This document shows positions 1 to 7,690 of a stretch of 9,160 nucleotides of DNA, in pieces. The DNA is from Odoribacteraceae bacterium (GTDB lineage: Bacteria > Bacteroidota > Bacteroidia > Bacteroidales > Marinifilaceae): the NCBI GenBank assembly GCA_031279175.1, contig JAITJA010000093.1:1-9160 (forward strand), in the 5' to 3' direction. How positions within the stretch are numbered: the first letter of the stretch is position 1; each line of letters opens with the position of its first letter. The notes below the pieces were generated by a model. The model did no database searches. It was not told the origin of the DNA and saw only the letters and a list, made by a program, of their open reading frames with translations. The position numbers and the translations under genes are program-made.

Positions 1-547
1 AGATCCCGAGCCACGCGTTTTTTTCCTGGAATTTCTCCCGGATGACGCGCATCCCGCGACCGAGCAACGTTTTCACCGTGTTGATGGAAACGTCTAGTTC
101 CTCGGCAATCTTCCGGTATTCCATGTCTCTCATCAACACGCCATCGAGCACGAGGCGCGTCCGTTCCGGCAGCCGGTTGATCTCCATCGTCACCTCGTCA
201 ACGATTTGCTGGTTCAACGAGGCCAGCACCTCCTCGGCTACATCCACGCGGGTATAATCCAGGGCCATCCGCAGCACGTCCTTCCGCGTCCCGCGCGTGT
301 AACAGCTATTCCGGACAGAGGAATAGAGGTAAGAGCGTAGCGCGACAGGCTCCACGCGGTCCAGGTAATTCCCTTCCAGCAAGCGAACGAAAAGGTCTTG
401 TACAATATCCTCGGCCGTGAATTCGTCGCGGAGCAACGTGCCGGCATATAACACAAGCGGGCGGTAGTAACGCTCGAATAATAGTCGAACGCCCCGCCCG
501 CGGTCTTGACGCGAAAGTTGGAGAATATGCATGTCACTCGCTTCCAT
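1..547 (-). CDS. ECF (FecI-like) RNA polymerase sigma factor, 3' end cut by the window edge
   Basis: Translating the minus strand from the ATG at 547 gives 182 residues with no stop before the window edge. It directs RNA polymerase core to a specific promoter set. Region 2 is at about residues 24-58 (FERYYRPLVLYAG, then TAEDIVQDLFVRLLE) and continues into LRSYLYSSVRNSC at 70-82. Region 4 is at about 126-173, with LPERTRLVLDGVLM followed by a helix-turn-helix (YRKIAEELDVSINTVKTLLGR). Both regions are typical of short group 4 sigma factors of Bacteroidota, usually about 180-200 residues, so little is probably missing. The next in-frame ATG is residue 6; upstream in-frame codons run only to a TAG overlapping the mutY end, with no other ATG. 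In Bacteroidota such genes often precede a FecR-type anti-sigma gene and a SusC/D pair. That would lie off the left edge and is inference. The gene starts 48 bp after mutY, so it may share that transcript or have its own promoter. Confidence 0.9.
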   Translation of the reverse strand, partial: MEASDMHILQLSRQDRGRGVRLLFERYYRPLVLYAGTLLRDEFTAEDIVQDLFVRLLEGNYLDRVEPVALRSYLYSSVRNSCYTRGTRKDVLRMALDYTRVDVAEEVLASLNQQIVDEVTMEINRLPERTRLVLDGVLMRDMEYRKIAEELDVSINTVKTLLGRGMRVIREKFQEKNAWLGI

Positions 548-582
548 CAGCGCGAATGTATGCTTTTTCAGGTCAAGTAAAG

Positions 583-596
583 GGACGCGCCCGTCC
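583..596 (-). terminator. Weak hairpin at the mutY stop, possible terminator
   Basis: On the minus strand GGACG, a 4-base GGCG loop, and CGTCC form a 5-bp GC-rich stem that begins inside the mutY stop region. CTTTACTT follows. The stem is short and the T-rich tail is broken by A and C, so termination may be partial or absent. It lies in the 48-bp gap before the sigma-factor gene and could partly separate that gene from mutY. Confidence 0.22.
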
Positions 597-1654
597 TAAA
601 AGGAGAGGCTTTCAAAATAATATTGTATCAACCGGGGGACGGGATACTCCCCCACCCTCTCGTCTGGCACTTGCATGTATTGCTGCATTGCCGGGGAAAA
701 GGCGGTCACTTCCAGGTCGTAAAAGCGGGCGTGTATCACGCGGTGAGTAAGCGCGTGCTTCCGCGGGGCCACGCGTTCGGAGATACTGGATATCGTCGCG
801 CCTTCCAGCAGTGCCAGGAAGCGCTCGTCGCGACAGAGCTCCTCGAATCCCACCGGTTTTTCCGTCTCGATCAGCGGGAACTCGTGCAGGTGCTGCCAGA
901 TATCTTTCCCCGCGCGTTTCGAGAGCAGCGTCATTCCTCCCGACCGGACGTGCAGGTAATGAAAATAGCGCGGCTTGACGATTGTTTTTCCATGCTTCAC
1001 GGGGAGACTACCCACGCGACGGGTGGCTAACGCGACACATCTCTCCATCAACGGGCACGCGCCACAGTCGGGCGACCGGGGAACGCATTGTAACGCCCCG
1101 AATTCCATCATCGCCTGGTTGTATCGCGCGGGGTCGCGCTCGACCAGCAGTTCCCGCGCGAGGGAGTGGAAATAGCGTCTTCCTTCCCCGCTATCCACCG
1201 GGATATCTATCCCGTGGAGGCGCGCCAGGACGCGAAAGACATTCCCGTCTACCGTCGCGCGCGGCAACCCGTGGGCGAAGGAGCAGATGGCAGAGGCCGT
1301 GTACTCGCCAACGCCTTTCAGGGAGAGAATCTCCTCGTGGGTCGAGGGGAAAACGCCACCGAAACGTTCCATTATGTCGCGGGACGCCGCGTGGAGGTTG
1401 CGCGCGCGACTGTAATATCCCAGTCCTTGCCAGTATTTTAGCACCTCCTCCTCGCTGGCCGACGCGAGGGAGGAAACGTCGGGGAAACGGGCCGTGAAAC
1501 GCGTGTAATACTCTAGCCCCTGCGCCACGCGCGTCTGTTGCAGGATGATCTCGGAGATCCATATCAGGTAGGGATCGCGCGTTTCGCGCCACGGCAGCTC
1601 CCGCCGGTTCTCCTCGTACCACGCGATTAATATTTCTCCCGTTCCCATAGTCAT
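596..1654 (-). CDS. mutY: A/G-specific adenine DNA glycosylase MutY
   Basis: This base-excision repair enzyme removes adenine mispaired with 8-oxoguanine (or G), preventing G:C to T:A transversions. The protein has 352 residues, normal for the family. Visible motifs are SEIILQQT (34-41) with the catalytic Glu35, the helix-hairpin-helix LKGVGEYTASAI (112-123), and the catalytic Asp136 in VDGNVFRVLARL. The four [4Fe-4S] cysteines are 190, 197, 200 and 206, in the C-x6-C-x2-C-x5-C spacing. The C-terminal part (about 230-350) is the MutT-like domain that reads 8-oxoG. It includes GKDIWQHLHEFPLIE and a KHALTHRVI segment. The ATG at 1654 overlaps the pepT stop by 4 bp (ATGA), so translation is probably coupled. 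A second ATG at 1648 (Met3) lies 7 nt after AAGGGGA and could be the true start, shortening the protein by two residues. All key residues are present and no damage is seen. Confidence 0.97.
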   Translation of the reverse strand: MTMGTGEILIAWYEENRRELPWRETRDPYLIWISEIILQQTRVAQGLEYYTRFTARFPDVSSLASASEEEVLKYWQGLGYYSRARNLHAASRDIMERFGGVFPSTHEEILSLKGVGEYTASAICSFAHGLPRATVDGNVFRVLARLHGIDIPVDSGEGRRYFHSLARELLVERDPARYNQAMMEFGALQCVPRSPDCGACPLMERCVALATRRVGSLPVKHGKTIVKPRYFHYLHVRSGGMTLLSKRAGKDIWQHLHEFPLIETEKPVGFEELCRDERFLALLEGATISSISERVAPRKHALTHRVIHARFYDLEVTAFSPAMQQYMQVPDERVGEYPVPRLIQYYFESLSF

Positions 1655-2925
1655 TCCCCTTGCCGCGCTATTGACAGGTTAACGATCACGCGCGCCGCGC
1701 GGCGCATCGAGTCGAGTGAACAATACTCGAAAGGCCCGTGGAAATTCATCCCGCCCGTGAAGAGATTGGGGCACGGGACGCCCATGAACGAGAGGCGCGC
1801 GCCGTCCGTCCCGCCGCGTACCGGTCGCGCGAGTGGTTTCACTCCCGCCTCCTTCATTGCCTCCATGGCCCTCGAGATCACCCGCGGGTGCGCTTCCACT
1901 TGCTCGCGCATGTTATAATACTGGTCGCGGGTTTCTATCCTCGCGATCTCCTCCCCGCGCGCCTCGTTCAATAGCCTCACGACCCGTTCCAGGTACTCTT
2001 TTTTCTCCTCGAAAAGCCTCTTGTCGTGGTCTCGGATAATATAATTCATCACGGCGCGATCCACCGTCCCGTTCAACCCCGTCAGGTGGTAAAAGCCCTC
2101 GCGGCCGGCGGTATATTCCGGGCGTTGAGCCGTCGGCAGGCACGCGTTGATACTCGCCGCCACTTGCAACGCGTTTATCATCTTCCCTTTCGCGTCTCCC
2201 GGGTGCACGCCGCGGCCTTGTATGGTGATCCGCGAGGAGGCGGCGTTGAAATTCTCGAACTCCAACGTTCCTTCCTCGCTCCCGTCTATCGTGTACGCGT
2301 ACGTCGCGCCGAAATGCTTGACGTCAAAGAGGTCCATTCCTCTCCCGATCTCCTCGTCCGGCGTGAACGCCAGGCGGATTTTGCCGCGGGGCACGTCCGG
2401 GTGGCGCAGCAGGAATTCCGCGGCGGTCATGATCTCGGCGACGCCTGCTTTATCATCCGCGCCCAGCAACGTTGTCCCGTCGGTTACTATCAACGTGTGT
2501 CCCGCGTGCCGCGCCAGCTCCGGGAAGACGGCCACGCGCGTTGTCATGTAGTCGTTCAGGCGGATATCTTTCCCGTCGTATTTCTCGATGACCCGCGGTT
2601 TGACGTTCGCGCCGCTCGCGTCGGGGCTTGTATCCAAGTGGGCAATAAAGCCGATCACCGGGTACTCCTCGTATCCCGGGGTTGCCGGTATCGTGCCTGT
2701 CGCGTACCCGTTTTTGTCTATTACCGCGTCGGTTATTCCCAGTTTTTTCATCTCATCGACCAGGTAACGCGCGAGTGCCAGTTGTCCTGTTGTCGACGGG
2801 CGCGTCATGCTTGTCTCGTCGCTTCTCGTGTCGAAGCTCGCGTATTTTAGAAATCGCTCCAGCAAGCCCCCGTCTTCTTCCTCGAACGCCATCACCGCCC
2901 TGTCCTGTATTCTATTCATGTTCAT
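1651..2925 (-). CDS. pepT: Peptidase T, M20 family zinc tripeptide aminopeptidase
   Basis: This cytoplasmic metallo-aminopeptidase releases N-terminal residues from tripeptides, in peptide turnover. From the ATG at 2925 it has 424 residues, against about 408 for E. coli PepT, and it resembles that protein along its whole length. The metal-site and catalytic motifs are all present: GFIAHLDTSPD with His96 and Asp98, LLGADDKAG with Asp157, TPDEEIG with Glu191/Glu192, YTIDG with Asp214, and NFHGPFEY with His396. The dimerisation (lid) domain lies between about 220 and 335. Other family segments are LEFENFNAAS (221-230), YYNMRE (336-341) and RGGTDGARLSFMG (370-382). The frame is open for 51 more codons upstream, but that stretch contains the promoter candidate and no family similarity, so I reject it. 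Met12 (2892) is an alternative start and gives a length of 413, closer to E. coli. The stop overlaps the mutY start (ATGA), placing the two genes in one operon. Confidence 0.96.
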   Translation of the reverse strand: MNMNRIQDRAVMAFEEEDGGLLERFLKYASFDTRSDETSMTRPSTTGQLALARYLVDEMKKLGITDAVIDKNGYATGTIPATPGYEEYPVIGFIAHLDTSPDASGANVKPRVIEKYDGKDIRLNDYMTTRVAVFPELARHAGHTLIVTDGTTLLGADDKAGVAEIMTAAEFLLRHPDVPRGKIRLAFTPDEEIGRGMDLFDVKHFGATYAYTIDGSEEGTLEFENFNAASSRITIQGRGVHPGDAKGKMINALQVAASINACLPTAQRPEYTAGREGFYHLTGLNGTVDRAVMNYIIRDHDKRLFEEKKEYLERVVRLLNEARGEEIARIETRDQYYNMREQVEAHPRVISRAMEAMKEAGVKPLARPVRGGTDGARLSFMGVPCPNLFTGGMNFHGPFEYCSLDSMRRAARVIVNLSIARQGE

Positions 2926-2974
2926 AAGTATTAATAAATATCGTGAATATACCCCTGCCACCTCTTTCCCACGG

Positions 2975-2982
2975 CAAAGATA
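2975..2982 (-). promoter_or_regulatory. Bacteroidota-type -7 box for pepT-mutY
   Basis: The minus strand reads TATCTTTG, an exact match to the TAnnTTTG consensus. Transcription would begin near 2968, leaving a leader of roughly 40 nt before the ATG at 2925. No good TTTG match is seen at the expected -33 position, so this rests on the -7 box and its placement. It supports choosing the short pepT start, because the longer frame would run through the promoter. Confidence 0.6.
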
Positions 2983-3050
2983 CAAGTTCCCGCGACACGC
3001 CCACCTCCACCGGTCGCGTGGCGGGCCGCGCGTGGGATAGCGGGAAAACA

Positions 3051-3069
3051 GATCCCCCCGCGGGGAATC
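3051..3069 (-). terminator. Candidate intrinsic terminator of the efflux operon
   Basis: On the minus strand GATTCCCC, a 3-base GCG loop, and GGGGGATC form an 8-bp stem with one G-T pair, followed directly by TGTTTTCCC. It lies 90 bp after the TolC-like stop and 69 bp before the pepT promoter, where an operon end is expected. The T-run is short (four Ts), so efficiency is uncertain. A second hairpin sits 1 nt upstream in transcript order. Confidence 0.5.
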
Positions 3070-3070
3070 G

Positions 3071-3087
3071 TCCTGCAAGCAGCAGGA
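3071..3087 (-). other. Second hairpin next to the terminator candidate
   Basis: TCCTGC and GCAGGA form a perfect 6-bp inverted repeat around a 5-base loop. No T-run follows; the next element on the minus strand is the 3051-3069 hairpin. The pair may act together as a 3'-end structure that protects the efflux transcript or aids its termination. This is inference from position. Confidence 0.3.
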
Positions 3088-3158
3088 GCGTTTCCATCCC
3101 GGGGGGACGTTTCATGTCGCGGTATAATCCCGCGTGCAGACAGCGGCGCGCGCGGCGG

Positions 3159-4580
3159 CTACTCGTCGCGCGCGGGGAGATTACCGGTGGCCTTCATGTA
3201 GAGGGTAAGATCGAGCCGGAGAGACACGCGGGCGTCAAGCAAGGAGAGCGAGGCCTGTTGCCAGAGCGCCTGTGCCTCGAGATAGGTCGCGAGCGTCTCC
3301 ATCCCCGCCGCGTGCCGCGCGCGAACGACGCGTAGATTCTCCGCTGCCTGTTCGAGGGCGAGCGCGTTCATCCTGATTCCCGCGCGCGACTCCTCGATCT
3401 TGCACGCGGCCTGCCGGGCTTCCAGCTCCATTCGTTCCGTCAACTCGTCGCGTTGCTGTTCGGCGATCCGTTGCTCGTCCCTGGCGGCCCGCACCTTGTT
3501 CATGCCCTCGCCCCAGTGAAAGATAGGAACTTGCACGGAGAGTACGGCCGAGAAAAAAGGACGATCGAGAAGGGGCGCGTCGTTCAACTCGAGCGCTCGC
3601 GCCCGCCCGTAACTCGCCGTGACGCCGATGGTGGGCAGGAAACCTGAGCGGGCGAGATGCACCTGTTGCCCCTTCAGCTTGACCTGCTCGTCGAGCAACG
3701 CGTGCTCGGGCCTTGGCCGGGCCGGTTCACCGGGGGTCGCGACAAGCCCTTCCCCGTCGAGGTCGTGAGACAGGACGAGGGCCGTCGACAGCGGTAGGCC
3801 CATCACCTGGCACAGGTTCTCGCGCGAGAGGCGTACGGCATTTGCCGCCACGAGCAGTTGCAGGTCAGCCTTGTTTGCCTGCACCCGCACCTTGAGCTGG
3901 TCGTTTCGCGTTTTCATGCCGCTCTCCCCGGCGCGTTGCACGGAGCGTTCCAGCTCGTCGACAAGCTCCTTGAACGCGCGCGCTACCCGTTCCGTTTCCA
4001 GAGCCTTGACATGCGTCCAGAAAGCCTCGTCCGTCCTGGTGATCACCTCGACCCGCGTCAGCTCCGCGTCGATCGCTGCCACGCGGGCGGCGGTTCTTGC
4101 CATGTTATACGCCGAGAGGATCTTCCCCCCGGCGAAGATAGGTTGTCGCGCGCTGATCGCGGCGAGATAGGTCCCGCTCGGGTTGATTTCCATGCCCGCG
4201 CCGGGGAAGTACGCGTAGCGGTTAAACACGGGATTGCCGTCCGGCCCCGTCACCGGCTGCCCGTCCGGGGCCAGCAACACGTCTGGCTTCAGCTGGCCGG
4301 TCGCCGGGTCGGTGATATATGTCGGGAGATAGAGGGAGGGGATCTCCTGGCGGATCCTCGCGGTGGTATAAAGATAGGTGGCGGCGGCGGAGAATTCCGG
4401 CAGGAAGAGGGTTCGGAAGGCGTTTCGTTCGTGTCGCGCCTTCCCCGTCTTGAGATTGGCGATGGCGATGGCGCGGTTATGTTCCAGGGCGATGGCGCGG
4501 CACGCCTCGAGCGTGTAGGGCCCCGCGTCGTGATCCCCGGTAGTGACCAGGAGCGAGAAAAAGAGCGGTATTATTTTCAT
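3159..4580 (-). CDS. TolC-like outer-membrane efflux channel protein
   Basis: This is the outer-membrane factor of the tripartite pump: a trimeric beta-barrel with a long periplasmic alpha-helical tunnel that opens to the exterior. The protein has 473 residues. A short hydrophobic N-terminus (MKIIPLFFSLLVTTG) looks like a signal peptide. Two OEP repeats follow, at about 22-262 and 290-465. The first has the coiled segments around 170-260, and the second has LARSGFLPTIGVTASYG (309-325) and the closing helix with ATYLEAQALWQQASLSLLDA (431-450). It ends in the usual LDLTLYMKATG. A loop rich in Pro, Gly and Asp (about 81-127, with ITDPATGQLKPD and APDGQPVTGPDGNPV) interrupts the first beta-strand region. 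Similar insertions occur in Bacteroidota homologues, as far as I recall, and may form an external loop. The ATG overlaps the pump stop by 4 bp (ATGA). It is the last gene of the operon. Confidence 0.93.
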   Translation of the reverse strand: MKIIPLFFSLLVTTGDHDAGPYTLEACRAIALEHNRAIAIANLKTGKARHERNAFRTLFLPEFSAAATYLYTTARIRQEIPSLYLPTYITDPATGQLKPDVLLAPDGQPVTGPDGNPVFNRYAYFPGAGMEINPSGTYLAAISARQPIFAGGKILSAYNMARTAARVAAIDAELTRVEVITRTDEAFWTHVKALETERVARAFKELVDELERSVQRAGESGMKTRNDQLKVRVQANKADLQLLVAANAVRLSRENLCQVMGLPLSTALVLSHDLDGEGLVATPGEPARPRPEHALLDEQVKLKGQQVHLARSGFLPTIGVTASYGRARALELNDAPLLDRPFFSAVLSVQVPIFHWGEGMNKVRAARDEQRIAEQQRDELTERMELEARQAACKIEESRAGIRMNALALEQAAENLRVVRARHAAGMETLATYLEAQALWQQASLSLLDARVSLRLDLTLYMKATGNLPARDE

Positions 4581-7500
4581 GACTGTTTAGTTTTCACGTG
4601 AAAGAACACGGCGTGTAGCACCGGGAGCAGGATGAGCGCGACGAGCGCGCCAAATAATAATCCTCCCATGATCGCGACCGCCCCGGCGCCGAAGAGGTCA
4701 TCGTTCACGAGCGGTAACATCCCGCAGATAGTCGTCAGGGAGGCCATCATGACCGGCCGGAAGCGGGCGACGCTGCTATCGACGAGCGCCTCGAGCGGCG
4801 CGACGCCACTGTTGACGCGCGAGGAGATCTCGTCCATGAGCACGATGCCGTTCTTGACGATCATTCCCGTCAGCCCCAGCGCGCCGACGATCGCGACGAA
4901 GCCAAGCGCCTTGCCAGCGAGTAGCATGGCGATGACCGCGCCGACGATCGTCAGCGGGATACAACAGAGAATGATCAGCGGTTTCTTGTAATCCCGGAAG
5001 AGGGCCGCGAGGATAATGATCACGAGCAAGCCCCCCATCGGGAGGTTAGCGAAGAGCTGCCTGGTGGAGCGCGCGCTTGCCTCGTGCTCTCCTTCCCAGC
5101 GGAGCGCGTAGCCGTCTGGCAGAGGTATTCCCTCGATTGCCGCGAGGATCTCCTCCCGGGCGCTGGCAGCGCTGACGCCGGCGACGGTATTCGCGCGGGC
5201 GCTTACCGTTCGTTGGCCGTTATAGCGAGTGATGACGGGATCTTCCCATGCCAGTACTGGCCCGTCGGCGACGCTATTCAGCGGCACGGTAGCGCGTAGC
5301 GTTTCCATGAGATCCTCCCCGGGGATAGTTCCCTCGAGCAGCCCCTGGAGGGTTTCCCGGTTCATGATCCTGTTGACCGGCGGCGCGGCGCTGGTGACGG
5401 GTAGCGTCGCGAGCGCGTTGACGGGCTTACCCTCCTTGTCGACGATCCTCAGGTAGATATTCCCCGACCGCGTTCCCTCCCGGAACGTCCCGACGGGCAC
5501 GCCGCCATTGGCCGCCAGGAGCGACAGTGCCACCTCCTGCCGGCTGATCCCGGTGGCGAGCGCCGCGGTCCGGTTATAGCCCGCCACGAGCGCTGGCGTC
5601 TTCGGCTCCCGGCTTGAATTGACGAGGCACAGTCCCGGGTGCGCTTGCATGATCTTCACGGCCTGCCGCGCGAGATGGTCCAGCGTGTCGAGGTCTGGTC
5701 CCTCGAAGAGCGCCTCGACGGGGTATGGTTTATACATGAGATTATAGCGTTTCACCCGCGCGAGAGCCCCCGGGTATTGTCGTTCGAGATACTCCTGTAT
5801 CTCTTGCATGTTCGCGACGAGCGCCCCGGGCGACGTGAAATCGACGATCAGCTCGCCCCGCGAGAGGGAGGGGGGGGAGATGCCCCGGACGAGATTGTAA
5901 CGCGGTGGTGACCCGGCGATAATTGTCGTCGCGTGCGTGATCTCCTCGCGCCGGAGGAGGTACTCCTCGATCTCTGCAAGCTCCTCCAGCACCTGTTCGC
6001 TGCTCGTCCCCTCCGGCAGCTTGTACTCGATATATAGCTGGTCGTAATCCATGTCCGGGAAGAACTCCCTCGGCAGGAAGAAGTAGGCGCGAATACCGGC
6101 GGCAAGCAGGAGGAGAGCGATACCGACGGTGACGCGCTTGTGTCGCAAGCACCAGCCGAGCGCGCCCCTCAGTACGCGATAGGAGTTGCCGTCGAACGGC
6201 TTGCCCGCCCGCGCCCGTAACATGCTCCTTGCCATGATCGGCACTTGCGTCAAGGCAAGTATCCAGCTCAAGAGTAACGAGATCGACAGGACGATAAAGA
6301 GGTCGCGCACGTAAACGCCGGTGACGTCCGGGGAGAGGAAGATCGGGAAGAAGGCGAGGATGGCCACGAGGGTAGCCGCCAGGAGTGGCAACGCGGTTTT
6401 CCGACCGGTAGCGGTCAGCGCCTCGTCGCGCGCCTTGCCTTGTTGCAGGTCGACGAGTATACCATCGGTAATCACGATCGCGTTGTCCACGAGCATTCCC
6501 ATGGCCAGCACGAACGCCGCGAGCGAGACGCGCTGTAACGTCCCGTCAAGCAAGTCAAGGATAAAAAACGAACCGGCAACGACGACCAGCAGGCTACACC
6601 CGATAATCACTCCCCCGCGGAAGCTCATCGTCAGCATGACCAGCACGACCACGATGAGCAGGGAACAAAGGAGGTTGAACATGAAATCGCTAATCGCGTC
6701 GTCGACCCTGTCGGGCTGGAAGAATATCGCGTGGCAATCGATCCCGGCGGGCAGGCGATCGACGAGCGCGTCCAATCTCTTCTTCACCGCCTTCCCGACG
6801 CGCGTGACGTCCGCGCCGTGCATGGTGGCGATGGCGATACCCACCGCCTCGCGCCGGTCATACCTCATGACGTCGCGCGGTGGCGTCTCCCGCTTCAGGC
6901 TCACGTCGGCGATATCCTTCAGCCGCGTTTGGCCCCCGTCGCTCCCCTGCAAGAGGAGCTCCTCGACATCCTCGACGCCATTGAACCTGCCGCTCACGCC
7001 AAGCCGGGCGCGATGCCCGCCTGCATCGAAGTATCCCGCGTAGAGCGTCGCCTGCTGCCCGTTCAACGCGGCTACCAGCTCGACGGGAAGCGCGCCGGGA
7101 CGCGCCACCCGCTCCTCGCGCAACGCGATCTCGATGCACTCTGCCTGCTCGCCGTGAAGGCTGACGCTCGCGACGCCTTCCACTTCCTGTAACTCGCGCT
7201 GGACAACCCGCGCCTGTTCCATGATCTCCGGCCAGCTGTAACCGTCGGCAGTGAGCGCGTAGAAGATCCCGCGAACGTCCCCGAAATCATCCACCACGAC
7301 CGGCGTTCCCGCTCCCGGCGGCAGTTGCCCGCGAGCGTCGGAAACCCGGTGACGCAGGAGATCCCAGCACTGCTCTATCTCGTCGTCTTTGACCAGCGAC
7401 GAGAGCGCGACGGTGATCATCGAGAGATCGTGCGTCGAACGGCTCTCGACGAAGTCCAGGTTCTTCATCGCGCGGATGGCGCGCTCCAGCCTGTCGGTCA

Positions 7501-7690
7501 CCTCCGCCTCGACCTCGCGCGCGGCGGCGCCGGGATAGGGCGTGACTACCAGCGCCTGTTTCACGCGCAACTCGGGGTCTTCCAGCTTGCTCATGTCGCG
7601 GAACGACATGATCCCGCCAACGACCAGGACGACAACCAGCAGGTGCACCAGCATCCTGTTCTCTAACGCCCATTTACCCGCGTCTTTCAT
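4577..7690 (-). CDS. RND-family efflux pump, inner-membrane permease
   Basis: This proton-driven antiporter captures substrates from the periplasm or inner membrane and passes them to the TolC-like channel through the adaptor. Its 1,037 residues are the standard RND length. Transmembrane helix 1 is at about 12-29, and two large periplasmic domains lie at about 35-335 and 540-880. Helices 2-6 fall between about 338 and 486, helix 7 at about 518-537, and helices 8-12 between about 884 and 1028. The family segment SKLEDPELRVKQALVVTPYPGA is present around 34-55. In TM4 the proton-relay motif reads GMLVDNAIV (398-406), with Asp402 followed by Asn403 where AcrB has two Asp. TM10 keeps the lysine (MIVKNGIVLMDE, Lys946). 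These features fit the hydrophobe/amphiphile (HAE) class rather than heavy-metal pumps. The substrate (drug, bile salt, lipid or dye) cannot be read from sequence. Start and stop overlap the adaptor and TolC-like genes by ATGA. Confidence 0.95.
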   Translation of the reverse strand: MKDAGKWALENRMLVHLLVVVLVVGGIMSFRDMSKLEDPELRVKQALVVTPYPGAAAREVEAEVTDRLERAIRAMKNLDFVESRSTHDLSMITVALSSLVKDDEIEQCWDLLRHRVSDARGQLPPGAGTPVVVDDFGDVRGIFYALTADGYSWPEIMEQARVVQRELQEVEGVASVSLHGEQAECIEIALREERVARPGALPVELVAALNGQQATLYAGYFDAGGHRARLGVSGRFNGVEDVEELLLQGSDGGQTRLKDIADVSLKRETPPRDVMRYDRREAVGIAIATMHGADVTRVGKAVKKRLDALVDRLPAGIDCHAIFFQPDRVDDAISDFMFNLLCSLLIVVVLVMLTMSFRGGVIIGCSLLVVVAGSFFILDLLDGTLQRVSLAAFVLAMGMLVDNAIVITDGILVDLQQGKARDEALTATGRKTALPLLAATLVAILAFFPIFLSPDVTGVYVRDLFIVLSISLLLSWILALTQVPIMARSMLRARAGKPFDGNSYRVLRGALGWCLRHKRVTVGIALLLLAAGIRAYFFLPREFFPDMDYDQLYIEYKLPEGTSSEQVLEELAEIEEYLLRREEITHATTIIAGSPPRYNLVRGISPPSLSRGELIVDFTSPGALVANMQEIQEYLERQYPGALARVKRYNLMYKPYPVEALFEGPDLDTLDHLARQAVKIMQAHPGLCLVNSSREPKTPALVAGYNRTAALATGISRQEVALSLLAANGGVPVGTFREGTRSGNIYLRIVDKEGKPVNALATLPVTSAAPPVNRIMNRETLQGLLEGTIPGEDLMETLRATVPLNSVADGPVLAWEDPVITRYNGQRTVSARANTVAGVSAASAREEILAAIEGIPLPDGYALRWEGEHEASARSTRQLFANLPMGGLLVIIILAALFRDYKKPLIILCCIPLTIVGAVIAMLLAGKALGFVAIVGALGLTGMIVKNGIVLMDEISSRVNSGVAPLEALVDSSVARFRPVMMASLTTICGMLPLVNDDLFGAGAVAIMGGLLFGALVALILLPVLHAVFFHVKTKQS

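Noticed and set aside
238..537. Minus-strand 99-codon ORF starting MTCIFSNFRVK
   Set aside because: It is the wrong frame over the sigma-factor gene; the neighbouring frame from 547 gives clear region 2 and region 4 motifs.
2026..2850. Plus-strand 274-codon ORF opposite pepT
   Set aside because: Arg/His/Val-rich shadow frame of a clearly recognised gene with high GC at codon position three; no motifs.
2926..3078. 51-codon N-terminal extension of pepT
   Set aside because: The extension covers the TATCTTTG promoter box and its residues have no match to PepT; the 2925 start gives near-normal family length.
2912..3115. Minus-strand 67-codon ORF beginning MKRPPGMETLLLLAG
   Set aside because: It spans the terminator candidate and the pepT promoter and overlaps the pepT start. 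It resembles nothing I recognise.
3858..4601. Plus-strand 247-codon ORF opposite the TolC-like gene
   Set aside because: Shadow frame with no recognisable domain, lying entirely over a confident gene.
6321..7043. Plus-strand 240-codon Ser/Thr/Arg-rich ORF opposite the RND gene
   Set aside because: Composition is that of an antisense shadow frame and the RND protein is intact across it.
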